From Phytoactinopolyspora halophila (GTDB taxonomy: Bacteria > Actinomycetota > Actinomycetes > Jiangellales > Jiangellaceae), in the NCBI RefSeq assembly GCF_003287285.1, contig NZ_QMIG01000015.1:62001-126000 (forward strand): a stretch of 64,000 nt of DNA, written 5' to 3'. The translations under genes were made by a program, and so were the position numbers. Shown here one piece after another: positions 53,167 through 61,344 of this stretch. The notes under the pieces are model-generated. The model saw nothing but the letters and a program-made list of their open reading frames with translations. It was not told the DNA's origin and searched no databases. Position 1 is the stretch's first letter. Every line of letters begins with the position of its first letter.

Positions 53167-54786
53167 ATGAGAACTCGACTGAACAAGGGGCGACCGCCCG
53201 CTACCGGTCTCGTCGCCGTGGCGGCCGCCGGTGCACTGCTCCTGTCGGCGTGCGGCGGGGACCAGCCGTCGTCGGCCAACCCGGACGGCGATGGCAGCGT
53301 CGACGCGGGTGAACCCGTCGTCGGCGGCAACCTGACCGTCGCGATCCCGTCCGATCCACAGTCGCTGGACGCCGCGGTCAACCCCACCCAGGTGGCGGTG
53401 CACCTGGCCAACACGCTCTACGAGAAGCTGTTCGACGTCGATGAGGACAACCAGGCCCATCCGATGCTGGTGGACGACTACACCATCAGCGACGACCGCC
53501 TCACCTACACGTTCACGCTGCGCGACGACGTGACGTTCCACGACGGTCACCCGCTGACGGCGGAGGACGTCGTCGCCAGCCTGGAACGGTGGCAGGAGTT
53601 CAACCGCACCGGCCAGATGATCGCCCCGGATATCGAATCCATCGAGGCCGTCGACGAGCTGACCGTCGAGCTGACACTCAACACACCCCGCTACCCGCTC
53701 ATCGACGAGCTGGCCAGCCCCGGCAGCGAGATCTTCCGCGCCGAGCTCATCGAAGACGTGGGCGCCGAAGGATTCGAGCAAGAAGGGGCCGTCGGCACCG
53801 GCCCGTACCAGCTGAAGAGCTGGGAGGTCGGCCAGGAGATCGTCCTCGAACGGTTCGACGAGTACAAGTCGCGCTCCGAGGAAGACCTGGGCGGCCTGGC
53901 CGGCGCCAAGCACGCCTACCTGGACACCATCACCTTCACCGTGGTCGGCGACCAGGATGCGCTGATCAACGGCCTGCTCACCGACCAGTGGCAGCACATC
54001 ATGCCGACACCGGACCACTACGAGCAGCTGAAGAACGACCCCAACGTGGTCGTTTCCACGCTCAGCGGCGGCGACCTGAACGTGATCGTCCCGAACCACG
54101 ACGAGAGTTCGATCTTCTCCGACAAGCAGGCCCGGCACGCGCTCAACCTGGCGATCGACAAGCAGGCGATCAACGCCGCCACCGGGGGCAGCCCGGAGAT
54201 CGTCGAGGAGCACGGCGCGTTCGTGTCCAAGGACAACGTGGACTTCTACTCGACGGAAGGCTCGGAGGTCTACGAAGCGTACGACCCGGAGAAGGCCAAA
54301 CAGATGTTCACCGAGGCCGGCCTCGAGGAGGGCGACACCCTGCGCATCGTCACCTCCAACACGTTCCCGCAGTTCAACCAGTGGGCGGTGTTGCTGCAAG
54401 ACCAGCTCGGGGAGCTCGGCTACAACGTCCAGATCGACCCGTATGACTTCACCACGATGCTCGACATCCTCCAGGAGGAGGAGTGGGACATCACCACGCT
54501 GTTCTTCAACGGCTTCCTGAACTCCCCGCAGCAGATGCCGCCGCTGACGCTGGGGGCCATGAACAGCTCCGGCTCGCCGGAGATGGATCAGCTGCTGGCC
54601 GACTACAACGCGGCGACCAGCGAGGAGGAGGCCAAGGCTGTCGTGGATGAGATGCAGGCACTGGTCTGGGAGGAGCTGCCGGTGATCGTGCTCAGCTCGG
54701 CGAAGCCGTGGGCCGCCTACTCGCCGAAGCTGAAGGGCTACGACGACTACTGGCGGGTGTTCTGGAACTCGTGGCTGGAGGAGTGA
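53167..54786 (+). CDS. family 5 ABC substrate-binding lipoprotein (dipeptide type)
   Basis: 539 aa, lipobox LLSAC near residue 29, then an SBP_bac_5 fold (DAAVNPTQVAVHLANTLYEK, DVTFHDGHPLTAEDV). The mature protein is strongly acidic. Family members bind peptides, nickel, opines, glutathione or aryl glycosides, so the substrate is open. It lies between the ATPase and permease genes in the operon. A GC hairpin follows the stop. Confidence 0.9.
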   Translation: MRTRLNKGRPPATGLVAVAAAGALLLSACGGDQPSSANPDGDGSVDAGEPVVGGNLTVAIPSDPQSLDAAVNPTQVAVHLANTLYEKLFDVDEDNQAHPMLVDDYTISDDRLTYTFTLRDDVTFHDGHPLTAEDVVASLERWQEFNRTGQMIAPDIESIEAVDELTVELTLNTPRYPLIDELASPGSEIFRAELIEDVGAEGFEQEGAVGTGPYQLKSWEVGQEIVLERFDEYKSRSEEDLGGLAGAKHAYLDTITFTVVGDQDALINGLLTDQWQHIMPTPDHYEQLKNDPNVVVSTLSGGDLNVIVPNHDESSIFSDKQARHALNLAIDKQAINAATGGSPEIVEEHGAFVSKDNVDFYSTEGSEVYEAYDPEKAKQMFTEAGLEEGDTLRIVTSNTFPQFNQWAVLLQDQLGELGYNVQIDPYDFTTMLDILQEEEWDITTLFFNGFLNSPQQMPPLTLGAMNSSGSPEMDQLLADYNAATSEEEAKAVVDEMQALVWEELPVIVLSSAKPWAAYSPKLKGYDDYWRVFWNSWLEE

Positions 54787-54800
54787 CGCGTCGCGCCCGT

Positions 54801-54824
54801 CCCGGGGCCGCGCACGGCCCCGGG
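54801..54824 (+). other. intercistronic hairpin after the binding-protein gene
   Basis: A perfect 10-bp stem CCCGGGGCCG/CGGCCCCGGG with a 4-base loop lies in the 70-base gap before the first permease gene. It probably stabilises the upstream mRNA or partly terminates, raising binding protein over permease. Confidence 0.55.
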
Positions 54825-54856
54825 GCGCTCGCTCGTCCCGACAGAAAGGGGTTGCC

Positions 54857-55801
54857 GTGACAGGCCTGCTGCTGCGCCGGTTTCGCGACCTGATCATCAT
54901 CCTGCTGGTGGTCGGGACCATGATGTTCCTGATCATCCGGCTCGTCCCCGGCGATCCGGCCGTCGCGATCCTCGGCGCGAACGCACAGCCACAGGAGCTG
55001 GCCAACCTCCGCCAGGCGCTGGGCCTCGACGGAGCCCTGTACGAGCAGTACCTCGCCTGGCTGGGCCAGGTGGTGACCGGGAACCTGGGCGAGTCCATCA
55101 CGCACAACGCCCCGGTACTGACGGTCATCGGCCAGCACATTGGCCCCACCCTCACCCTCGCGGTGATCAGCACGGCCATCAGTTTCTGCATCGCGGTTGC
55201 GATCACGACGTGGTACGCGGTGCGCCCACGCAGCCCGCTCGCCCGGCTGGTCAACCAGTCCGCTCCGCTGGGGATGGCGATCCCGGACTTCTGGATGTCA
55301 CTGATCCTGATCCTGGTGTTCGCATTGACGCTGCGCTGGCTGCCCACCAGCGGATACACCAGCCTGTTCAGCGACCCGGCCGCGGCCGTCCAGAGCCTGG
55401 TGCTGCCGGTGGCCGTGCTGGTCATCGCCCAGTCCGCGCTGTTCACGCTGACCCTGCGGGAGAGCGTGCTGGGCGAGCTGACCCAGATGTACCTGCGCAC
55501 CGCCCGGATCAAGGGACTCACCGAGACCCAGGTGGTGCTCCGGCACGTGCTGCCGAACGCCCTGATGCCGATCCTGACGATCGTCGGCACCAACTTCGCC
55601 GTGCTGATCGGCGGGATCGTCATCATCGAGAGCATCTTCGTGATCCCCGGGCTCGGCTCGCTGCTGCTCGGTGCGATCCACACCCGGGACTTCCCGCTGA
55701 TCCAGGGCATCACCCTGTTCATCGCGCTGCTGTTCGTGGCGGTGAACCTGCTCGTCGACCTGTCCTATGCGCTGATCGACCCGAAGGTGCGTGTGTCATG
55801 A
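54857..55801 (+). CDS. DppB-type ABC permease
   Basis: 314 aa, six transmembrane helices, N-terminus LRRFRDLIIILLVVGTMMFL and LVPGDPAVAILG typical of DppB/OppB. The EAA-like loop is TARIKGLTETQVVLRHVLPN. GTG start after AAAGGGG. The 3' end overlaps the DppC gene (ATGA). Confidence 0.92.
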   Translation: MTGLLLRRFRDLIIILLVVGTMMFLIIRLVPGDPAVAILGANAQPQELANLRQALGLDGALYEQYLAWLGQVVTGNLGESITHNAPVLTVIGQHIGPTLTLAVISTAISFCIAVAITTWYAVRPRSPLARLVNQSAPLGMAIPDFWMSLILILVFALTLRWLPTSGYTSLFSDPAAAVQSLVLPVAVLVIAQSALFTLTLRESVLGELTQMYLRTARIKGLTETQVVLRHVLPNALMPILTIVGTNFAVLIGGIVIIESIFVIPGLGSLLLGAIHTRDFPLIQGITLFIALLFVAVNLLVDLSYALIDPKVRVS

Positions 55802-56817
55802 CCGCAGGCGTGGCCCAGCAGACGACTCCCCGAGCCGCCAGGCTGCCGCGGGTCCGGCGGGCGGTACGGCGCAACCCGGTGCTGGTCGTGGCCACGGCCG
55901 CGCTCGGCCTGATCGTGCTGATCGTCGTCGTCCTTCCGTTCTTCCTGCCCGATCCGAACGCGACCGATCCGGTCAACCGGCTGCTGCCGCCGTCAGCGGG
56001 ACACCCGTTCGGCACCGACCTGTACGGCCGCGACGTCTTGAGCCGCCTGGTGTCCGGCGGGCGGGCCTCGCTCGGGTTGGCGGCGCTGATCACGCTGTGT
56101 GCCGCGACGGCCGGCATGCTGATCGGCCTGATCAGCGGCTTCTTCCGGGCCGCGGATGTGGTTCTGATGCGGATCATGGATGCCTGGATGGCGTTCCCGG
56201 CCATCATCCTGGCCACCGCCCTGGCTGTGGCGCTCGGTGCCAGCCTGTGGACCGAGCTGATCGCCCTGTCGGTCATCTTCACGCCGTTCGTGGCCAGGGT
56301 GATCCGCAGCCGGGTACTCAGCGTAGCCAACCGGTCGTTCATCGACGCTGCCCGGGTGTCCGGCATGGGCCGGTGGAAGACGCTGTTCGTGCACGTCTTC
56401 CCGAACGTGCTGCCGCTGGCACTGGTGCAGATCATCATCCTGTCGGCCGCCGCGATGCTGATCGACGGTGCGTTGAGCTTCCTCGGGCTCGGCATCGCGC
56501 CTCCCACGCCGACGTGGGGCAACATGATCGCCGAAGGTCGCGCGTACATGCACGAGGCGGCCTGGCTGATCATCATTCCCGGCCTGGCCATCATCCTGTG
56601 CGTGTACGTGCTCAACCTCATCGGCGGGAGCCTGCGCCAGGTCGTCGACCCGCGCAGCCGGACGCTGACCGAGCTGCAACGGCTGCGCAGTCGAGGCCGG
56701 CCGGGCAGCCGGAAGGGACCTGCGCGGACCGGCGATACCGACGACGGCCACCGGAGCCAGCCGGAGCGACCGGCCGACGCAGCCGACACGAGTCACGAGA
56801 GGACCGTTTCCCCATGA
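55798..56817 (+). CDS. DppC-type ABC permease
   Basis: 339 aa. Motifs PFGTDLYGRDVLSRLVSGGR and the EAA-like loop DAARVSGMGRWKTLFVHVFP are typical of DppC/OppC. A hydrophilic tail of about 45 residues follows the last helix. ATG overlaps the DppB stop, and its own stop overlaps the hydrolase start, so translation is coupled through the operon. Confidence 0.92.
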   Translation: MTAGVAQQTTPRAARLPRVRRAVRRNPVLVVATAALGLIVLIVVVLPFFLPDPNATDPVNRLLPPSAGHPFGTDLYGRDVLSRLVSGGRASLGLAALITLCAATAGMLIGLISGFFRAADVVLMRIMDAWMAFPAIILATALAVALGASLWTELIALSVIFTPFVARVIRSRVLSVANRSFIDAARVSGMGRWKTLFVHVFPNVLPLALVQIIILSAAAMLIDGALSFLGLGIAPPTPTWGNMIAEGRAYMHEAAWLIIIPGLAIILCVYVLNLIGGSLRQVVDPRSRTLTELQRLRSRGRPGSRKGPARTGDTDDGHRSQPERPADAADTSHERTVSP

Positions 56818-57602
56818 CCAAGCCCACGACCGACCTGACGGTCCGCCGCTTCACCCCGAGCCAGGCGCCGTCCGGCCCTCCGGTACTGCTGCTGCACGGC
56901 TTCGCGTCGTCCGGCAAGCGGGATTGGCTCGACGGCACCGCGTCATCGCCTGGACAGGCGGGGTCCGACGGCGGCCAGCCCGGATGGGTGGATGCCCTGA
57001 CGGCCGCCGGTCGCGTCGTCGTCGTTCCCGATCTGCCCGGACATGGCACCAGCCCGGCCCCGCGCACCCTGCAGGAGGCAACCACCAGCGGCATGGTGCG
57101 AGCCCTGAGCCGGGTGATCGAGGCGGAGGGCGCACCAGTGGTGGATGTCGTTGCCTACTCGCTCGGGGCGCGGCTGGCGTGGGAACTGCCCCGGTCGGCT
57201 CCCGCCCGGGTGGCGCACCTGGTGCTCGGCGGGATCAGCCCCGGTGAACCGTTCGCCACGGTGAACGTGGAGGAGGCGCTCGCGTTCGCCACTGACGGCA
57301 CGCCGCCTGGCGACCCGCTGACCGGGATGATCGCGCAGATGATCGCCGCGCCCGGGCAGGACGCGAGGGCGCTGGCGACGTGTATCGAAGGGTTGCGCTC
57401 CGAGCCGTTCACGCCGGGCGCGGGCGACGTGGACGTCCCGGTGCTCTTCGTGGCCGGCGCGGACGACCCGGTCAGCGATGGGATCGAGAAGCTCGTGGAG
57501 CTGGTGCCGGGCAGCGTGCTGCGCCGGGTGACCGGCGGCCACATGGCCGCCCTGCACGGCGACGAGTTCCGCTCCACCACCCTCACCTTCTTGTCAGAAT
57601 GA
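56814..57602 (+). CDS. alpha/beta hydrolase (MhpC/DmpD-like fold)
   Basis: 262 aa. LLLHGFASSGK forms the oxyanion region, AYSLGARLAW the nucleophile elbow (GxSxG variant YSLG, Ser), and VPVLFVAGADDPVS and GGHMAAL carry the Asp and His. Last gene of the dipeptide-type importer operon, so it probably acts on the imported compound, for instance as an esterase or C-C hydrolase. Its TGA stop lies in the dispersed repeat that follows. Confidence 0.85.
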   Translation: MTKPTTDLTVRRFTPSQAPSGPPVLLLHGFASSGKRDWLDGTASSPGQAGSDGGQPGWVDALTAAGRVVVVPDLPGHGTSPAPRTLQEATTSGMVRALSRVIEAEGAPVVDVVAYSLGARLAWELPRSAPARVAHLVLGGISPGEPFATVNVEEALAFATDGTPPGDPLTGMIAQMIAAPGQDARALATCIEGLRSEPFTPGAGDVDVPVLFVAGADDPVSDGIEKLVELVPGSVLRRVTGGHMAALHGDEFRSTTLTFLSE

Positions 57603-57673
57603 TCATGTTTGGTACGTTTCCTCTGGCCGTGACACGGCTGTAGACGTGTTACGGCCCGAGAAAGCCTGGTACG
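57598..57673. repeat. dispersed intergenic repeat, AATGATCATGTTTGG family, copy 2 (decayed right arm)
   Basis: The first 22 bases are identical to the element at 42831, and about 55 of 66 match overall. The central stem (57621-57636 with 57645-57660, 8-base loop) is kept, but the outer right arm no longer pairs. The TGA stop of the hydrolase gene is part of the element. The remaining bases to 57759 show no gene. Confidence 0.75.
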
Positions 57674-57759
57674 GCACACGCGTCAGGGTGGACGCTCCCC
57701 TACTCCGCCACACAACCGACACCGCACGCGCGTCGGAGCGTCCAACACGGCACGCGCCG

Positions 57760-58725
57760 TCACAGTGTGCCGTCGGGATTCACCTCCCGGTCCAGCCAGA
57801 GCTCATCGAGTGCAGCGCGCAGCGCCGCACCATGGTCTCGCCATAGCAGGAGGGCAGCCAGGTTATCGTCGAGCTGCTCGCGCCGGCTGACGCCAAACAA
57901 CACGTTCGCCACGGCGGGATTCTGCAGGCAGAACGCGATGGCGACCTGCGCCGGCGTGACACCGAAGTCGGCCGCGATCCTGGCCACAGAGTCGGCGGCC
58001 TCGCGGATCTGGTCCCGGATGCCGCCCGGGTCGGCGCCGATCTTGCGTTCCGGGTGTTTCGTGCCGAGCAGGATCCCGCCCTCGAAAATGTCGGAGGCCT
58101 GCAATGCCAGCCGCCCGGCCGAGAAGTGCTCGCCGTAGAAGGGGCCCTCGGCCATGGACCGGCGGGCCACGCTGTACTTGAGCTGGGCGAAGCTGGGCGG
58201 CGGCATGCCCTCCGCCGTGGCGAATTCGATGGCCAGGTCCAGGTCGGTGGCGGGCCAGTTGTTGACGCCCCAGCTGTCGAATCGCCCGGCCCGGATCTGC
58301 TCAGCGACGTCCGTGACGATCTGCCGGATGTCCGGCCGTTCCAGGTAGTCCCCGACCACCACGGCGTCGGCCTTGTCGATCCCGATCCGGTCCAGGGAGG
58401 TGGCCATCTGATCGGCGAATCCCTTGGCCGGATACTCCCACAGCCAGAGCTTGCCGCACAGCTGAAACTCCTCACGGCGCAGGCCCAGGGCCCGGACGAT
58501 CTCGCCGAAGATGATGTCGGTGCGGGCCTGCTCGGCATGCGGACCCATGTTGTAGTGGGCGACGTCGAACAGCGTCACGCCAGCATCCAACGCGGCACGA
58601 ACCAGGTTAACCGCGTCGTCGAACGGCATCCGGTCCCAGGTGTTCCACGATCCGAGGCCGAATATCGACGTCGTCATCCCTCCGGGTCCGAGTTGCCGGA
58701 CCGGAACCTCCGTCTCGTCGCTCAC
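57760..58725 (-). CDS. aldo/keto reductase-like protein lacking the catalytic His (first of two paralogues)
   Basis: 321 aa TIM-barrel AKR related to the potassium-channel beta-subunit branch. The Asp and Tyr of the tetrad are present (TLFDVAHYN), as is the Lys (CGKLWLWEY), but the position normally His in IHxPD reads VVVGDYLERPD, giving Gly. NADP-loop residues follow at the C-terminus (VLFGVSRREQL). It is related over its length to the protein at 62484. No other gene is in its operon; an SDR gene is divergent. Confidence 0.85.
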   Translation of the reverse strand: MSDETEVPVRQLGPGGMTTSIFGLGSWNTWDRMPFDDAVNLVRAALDAGVTLFDVAHYNMGPHAEQARTDIIFGEIVRALGLRREEFQLCGKLWLWEYPAKGFADQMATSLDRIGIDKADAVVVGDYLERPDIRQIVTDVAEQIRAGRFDSWGVNNWPATDLDLAIEFATAEGMPPPSFAQLKYSVARRSMAEGPFYGEHFSAGRLALQASDIFEGGILLGTKHPERKIGADPGGIRDQIREAADSVARIAADFGVTPAQVAIAFCLQNPAVANVLFGVSRREQLDDNLAALLLWRDHGAALRAALDELWLDREVNPDGTL

Positions 58726-58753
58726 GCGCTTCCTCCACGTCGCTGCCGGGCTC

Positions 58754-58781
58754 TTCCACTTAATTTCTACGCTTGTATAAT
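58754..58781 (+). promoter_or_regulatory. candidate promoter upstream of the SDR gene
   Basis: TTCCAC (58754-58759) and a perfect TATAAT (58776-58781) with a 16-base spacer. The AT-rich spacer TTCTACGCTTGTATAA matches 10 of 16 positions of the TetR-type palindrome, possibly a weak operator. It leaves an untranslated leader of about 225 bases before the SDR start. Confidence 0.4.
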
Positions 58782-58853
58782 ATAACGCACCTGTCCACAG
58801 TGATCATCGGGCGGCGCACCGTCCGGATCCATCGAGGCCCCGGCATGACGGAA

Positions 58854-58932
58854 CCGGCAGGGACCTTCCGGCGCATAAAGGAACCCGCAGGGACCTGAAC
58901 CAGCAGGACCTTCCCGGCAGGGACCTTCCGGC
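58854..58932. repeat. direct repeat in the SDR leader
   Basis: CCGGCAGGGACCTTCCGGC occurs at 58854-58872 and 58914-58932, exactly 60 bases apart, with a shorter CCCGCAGGGACCT between. Each copy is partly self-complementary. Function unknown. Confidence 0.6.
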
Positions 58933-59011
58933 ATTCGCTGGTCACGCGTGGGCAGCCAGACACGGTGTGGCGCGGCCTCGTGGTCGCGCACGAGCGGAGA
59001 GGACGGCGTGC

Positions 59012-59782
59012 ATGACACGAACCAGCCAACCCAGTCCAGCCACCAGTCCAGCCGCCAGGACCGTCGTCGTGACCGGCGGTGCCAGCGGCATCGGCACGGG
59101 CATCGCCGAAGCGTTCAGCGAGGCTGGCGAGCGCGTCGTCGTCGCCGACGTATCGGCTGCGGGCGCGAAGTCTGCCGCCGCAGGCATGGGAGCCGAGCAC
59201 GGCGAGGTGGACATCGGCGACGCCGCATCCGTCGACGCCTTCGTGGCCGACCTGGAGAACCGGTTCGGCGCGGTCGACGTGCTGGTGAACAACGCCGGGC
59301 TCGCGGGCGGTGGCGGACCTCTCGTGGAGCTGGACGTCGACGTGTTCGACACGTGCGTCCGGGTGAACTTCCGCGGGACGTTCCTGATGACCCGCGCCAT
59401 GGGGGCCCACATGGCCCGGCACGGAACCCGCGGGGCAATCGTGAACATCTCGTCGATCGGGTCCCGGCAGCCCACGCCGGGCCTCGGGCATTACGAAGCC
59501 ACCAAGGCCGCGGTTGACGCGCTGACCCGCTCGGCGGCGATCGAGCTGGCCGCGCACGGTATCCGGGTCAACGCCGTGGCACCCGGCCCCGTCTACACCC
59601 CGATGACGGCGGGCTTCGCGTCCAACGACGAGGCGCGGACCGCGTGGGAAGCGCGGATCCCGCTGGGATCGATCGCGCAGATCGCCGACGTCGTGCCCGC
59701 GGTCGCCTTCCTCGCCTCCGACGACGCCCGGCACATCACCGGCGTAAGCTTGCCGGTGGATGGCGGCCAGCTCCTCACCTGA
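59012..59782 (+). CDS. short-chain dehydrogenase/reductase
   Basis: 256 aa classical SDR: cofactor motif TGGASGIG, NNAG motif LVNNAGLAGG, catalytic Ser in VNISSIGS, YEATKAAVD with Tyr and Lys, and PGPVYTPM. It resembles 3-oxoacyl-reductase/glucose-dehydrogenase-type SDRs. The ATG follows GAGAGGA by about eight bases. Convergent with the amidohydrolase gene, 11 bases apart. Confidence 0.9.
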   Translation: MTRTSQPSPATSPAARTVVVTGGASGIGTGIAEAFSEAGERVVVADVSAAGAKSAAAGMGAEHGEVDIGDAASVDAFVADLENRFGAVDVLVNNAGLAGGGGPLVELDVDVFDTCVRVNFRGTFLMTRAMGAHMARHGTRGAIVNISSIGSRQPTPGLGHYEATKAAVDALTRSAAIELAAHGIRVNAVAPGPVYTPMTAGFASNDEARTAWEARIPLGSIAQIADVVPAVAFLASDDARHITGVSLPVDGGQLLT

Positions 59783-59793
59783 CGGCCGCATGA

Positions 59794-61260
59794 TCACTGT
59801 GCGCGGGTGAAGACGGGCTGGCCGGCGACGACGGTCGTGTCGACGGCGACGTCCGGCAGCTCGGCTGGCGGTACCGTCAGCGGATTCTCGGCGAGCACGC
59901 AGAAGTCGGCGACCTTGCCGGCCTCCAGCGAGCCTTTCCACGCCTCGGCACCATCCTGGACGGCTGCCTCGGTGGTGTAGCAGCGCAGGAGGCGCGCCGT
60001 GAGCTCCGGCTGGGTGCCGGAGCTGCCCATCCACTCGGCCGCCGCCGCGACGTGCTGGCGCCAGTCCGGCCCCAGCACGGGGGCGTCGCTGCTCAGGGTG
60101 AGGGTGACGCCGGCCTTCAACGCGCGGGCCAGCGGCCATGCCGCAGCCGCGACGTCGTCGCCGAGCGCCGCCGCGACCAGTTCGGCCGTGGCGGTGGCGA
60201 TACCGGGCTGGGCGCACAGGCCGATCCCCAGCTCGCCCATGCGCGCGAGCTGCCCGGGCGCGGCCAGGTCGCCGTGGATGACGTAGTGCCGGGCCCGGCG
60301 ACCGTGCCGGCGCACCGTGTCGGCGACGGCGTCCACGAACACCTCGATGCTGCGGTCCCCGGTGGCGTGCACGCCGATCTGCCAGCCGGCCGCGTGCGCC
60401 AGCTCGACCATGCGCCGGAAGCGCCGCTCGCGCTCGTCGTCGTCGCGCCCGTCGACCAGCAGTCCGCCGTGGCCGGTCCCGCCATCCGCTCCGTGGCCGG
60501 TCGCGCCATCCGCTCCGTGCCCGGTCCCGCCATCCGCTCCGTGCCCGGTCCCGCCATCCGCGCCGTGCCCGCTGCTCGCGCAACCATGTGCTGTCCAGGC
60601 CGTGCCCATGGGCGGGATGCCGTCGGCAAAGATCTTCACACCGGTGACGTTGAGCCATGCCGGGTCGGCCACAGGGGCCGGCAGGCCCATGCCGCGCTCG
60701 AAGTCGTCCAGCGTGCTCGGCCCGTCGAGCAGGCCGAACAGCCGCAGGACGGTCACCCGGGCCCGCAGCATCCCGGTGGCGGCGAGCGCGGCGTAGTCGT
60801 CGAGGACGGCCTGCGAGAAGCAGCCGGTCTCGCCGCCGTCCTCGCCGGGACCCAGGCCGGGCTCGGTGTAGCTGGTGATGCCGAGTGCCGCGCACAGCTC
60901 CCCGGCACGCAGGATGGCCGCGCGCCGCTCGGCCGCGTCGCGCAGCCGGACGGCGGGAGGTGGCTGCATGGATTCGCCACTGGTCAAGAGCGTGCGCGGC
61001 CACATCGCGCCGAGCCAGGTCGCGTGCAGGTGGGAGTCGTTGATGCCGGGGACGACGGTGCGCCCGGCCAGGTCGATGACGTGCGTGTGCGGGCCGATGT
61101 GCCGTTCCATCTCGGCTGCGGATCCGACGGCGACGATTCTTCCGGCGCGGGTGGCGAGCCCGGCTGCGCACCGGTTCCTGCCGTCGAAGGTCAGCACGGT
61201 TCCGCCGGTGGCGACGAGATCGGCTAGCGAGTCTGGCTGGCCGGTGTGGTCAGCGGTCAC
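59794..61260 (-). CDS. amidohydrolase family 3 (YtcJ-like) with internal GHGADGGT repeats
   Basis: 488 aa. The HxH motif is INDSHLHATW, the lysine region is TGVKIFADG, further ligands lie in GVHATGD and HYVIHGDL, and the metal Asp is in LTLSSDAPVLG. Residues about 233-265 are a low-complexity insert of GHGADGGT units encoded by a 24-bp tandem repeat, directly after the lysine-bearing strand. The GTG start lies just before a TetR-like palindrome shared with the divergent ADH gene. Distant relative of the amidohydrolase at 46754. Confidence 0.87.
   Translation of the reverse strand: MTADHTGQPDSLADLVATGGTVLTFDGRNRCAAGLATRAGRIVAVGSAAEMERHIGPHTHVIDLAGRTVVPGINDSHLHATWLGAMWPRTLLTSGESMQPPPAVRLRDAAERRAAILRAGELCAALGITSYTEPGLGPGEDGGETGCFSQAVLDDYAALAATGMLRARVTVLRLFGLLDGPSTLDDFERGMGLPAPVADPAWLNVTGVKIFADGIPPMGTAWTAHGCASSGHGADGGTGHGADGGTGHGADGATGHGADGGTGHGGLLVDGRDDDERERRFRRMVELAHAAGWQIGVHATGDRSIEVFVDAVADTVRRHGRRARHYVIHGDLAAPGQLARMGELGIGLCAQPGIATATAELVAAALGDDVAAAAWPLARALKAGVTLTLSSDAPVLGPDWRQHVAAAAEWMGSSGTQPELTARLLRCYTTEAAVQDGAEAWKGSLEAGKVADFCVLAENPLTVPPAELPDVAVDTTVVAGQPVFTRAQ
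60467..60562. repeat. 24-bp tandem repeat, four copies, inside the amidohydrolase gene
   Basis: Four successive 24-base units (60467-60490, 60491-60514, 60515-60538, 60539-60562), differing at one to three positions, with a partial fifth. The period is a multiple of three, so the frame is kept while copy number can change by slippage. Confidence 0.9.
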
Positions 61261-61290
61261 GAGGCGCTCCCGGGAGTATGGACGCTTTTG

Positions 61291-61306
61291 TTCAACGTAT
61301 GTAGAC
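61291..61306. promoter_or_regulatory. candidate TetR operator between amidohydrolase and ADH genes
   Basis: TTCAACGTATGTAGAC fits the palindrome seen at 51153 (two base changes in the left half). It lies in the 84-base spacer between the divergent starts at 61260 and 61345. Confidence 0.5.
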
Positions 61307-61344
61307 TAACCGACACATTCACCCCCGGCGAAGACACAGGACCG

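Noticed and set aside
60467-60562. Possible CRISPR array
   Set aside because: Units are contiguous without spacers and lie in frame within an amidohydrolase gene.
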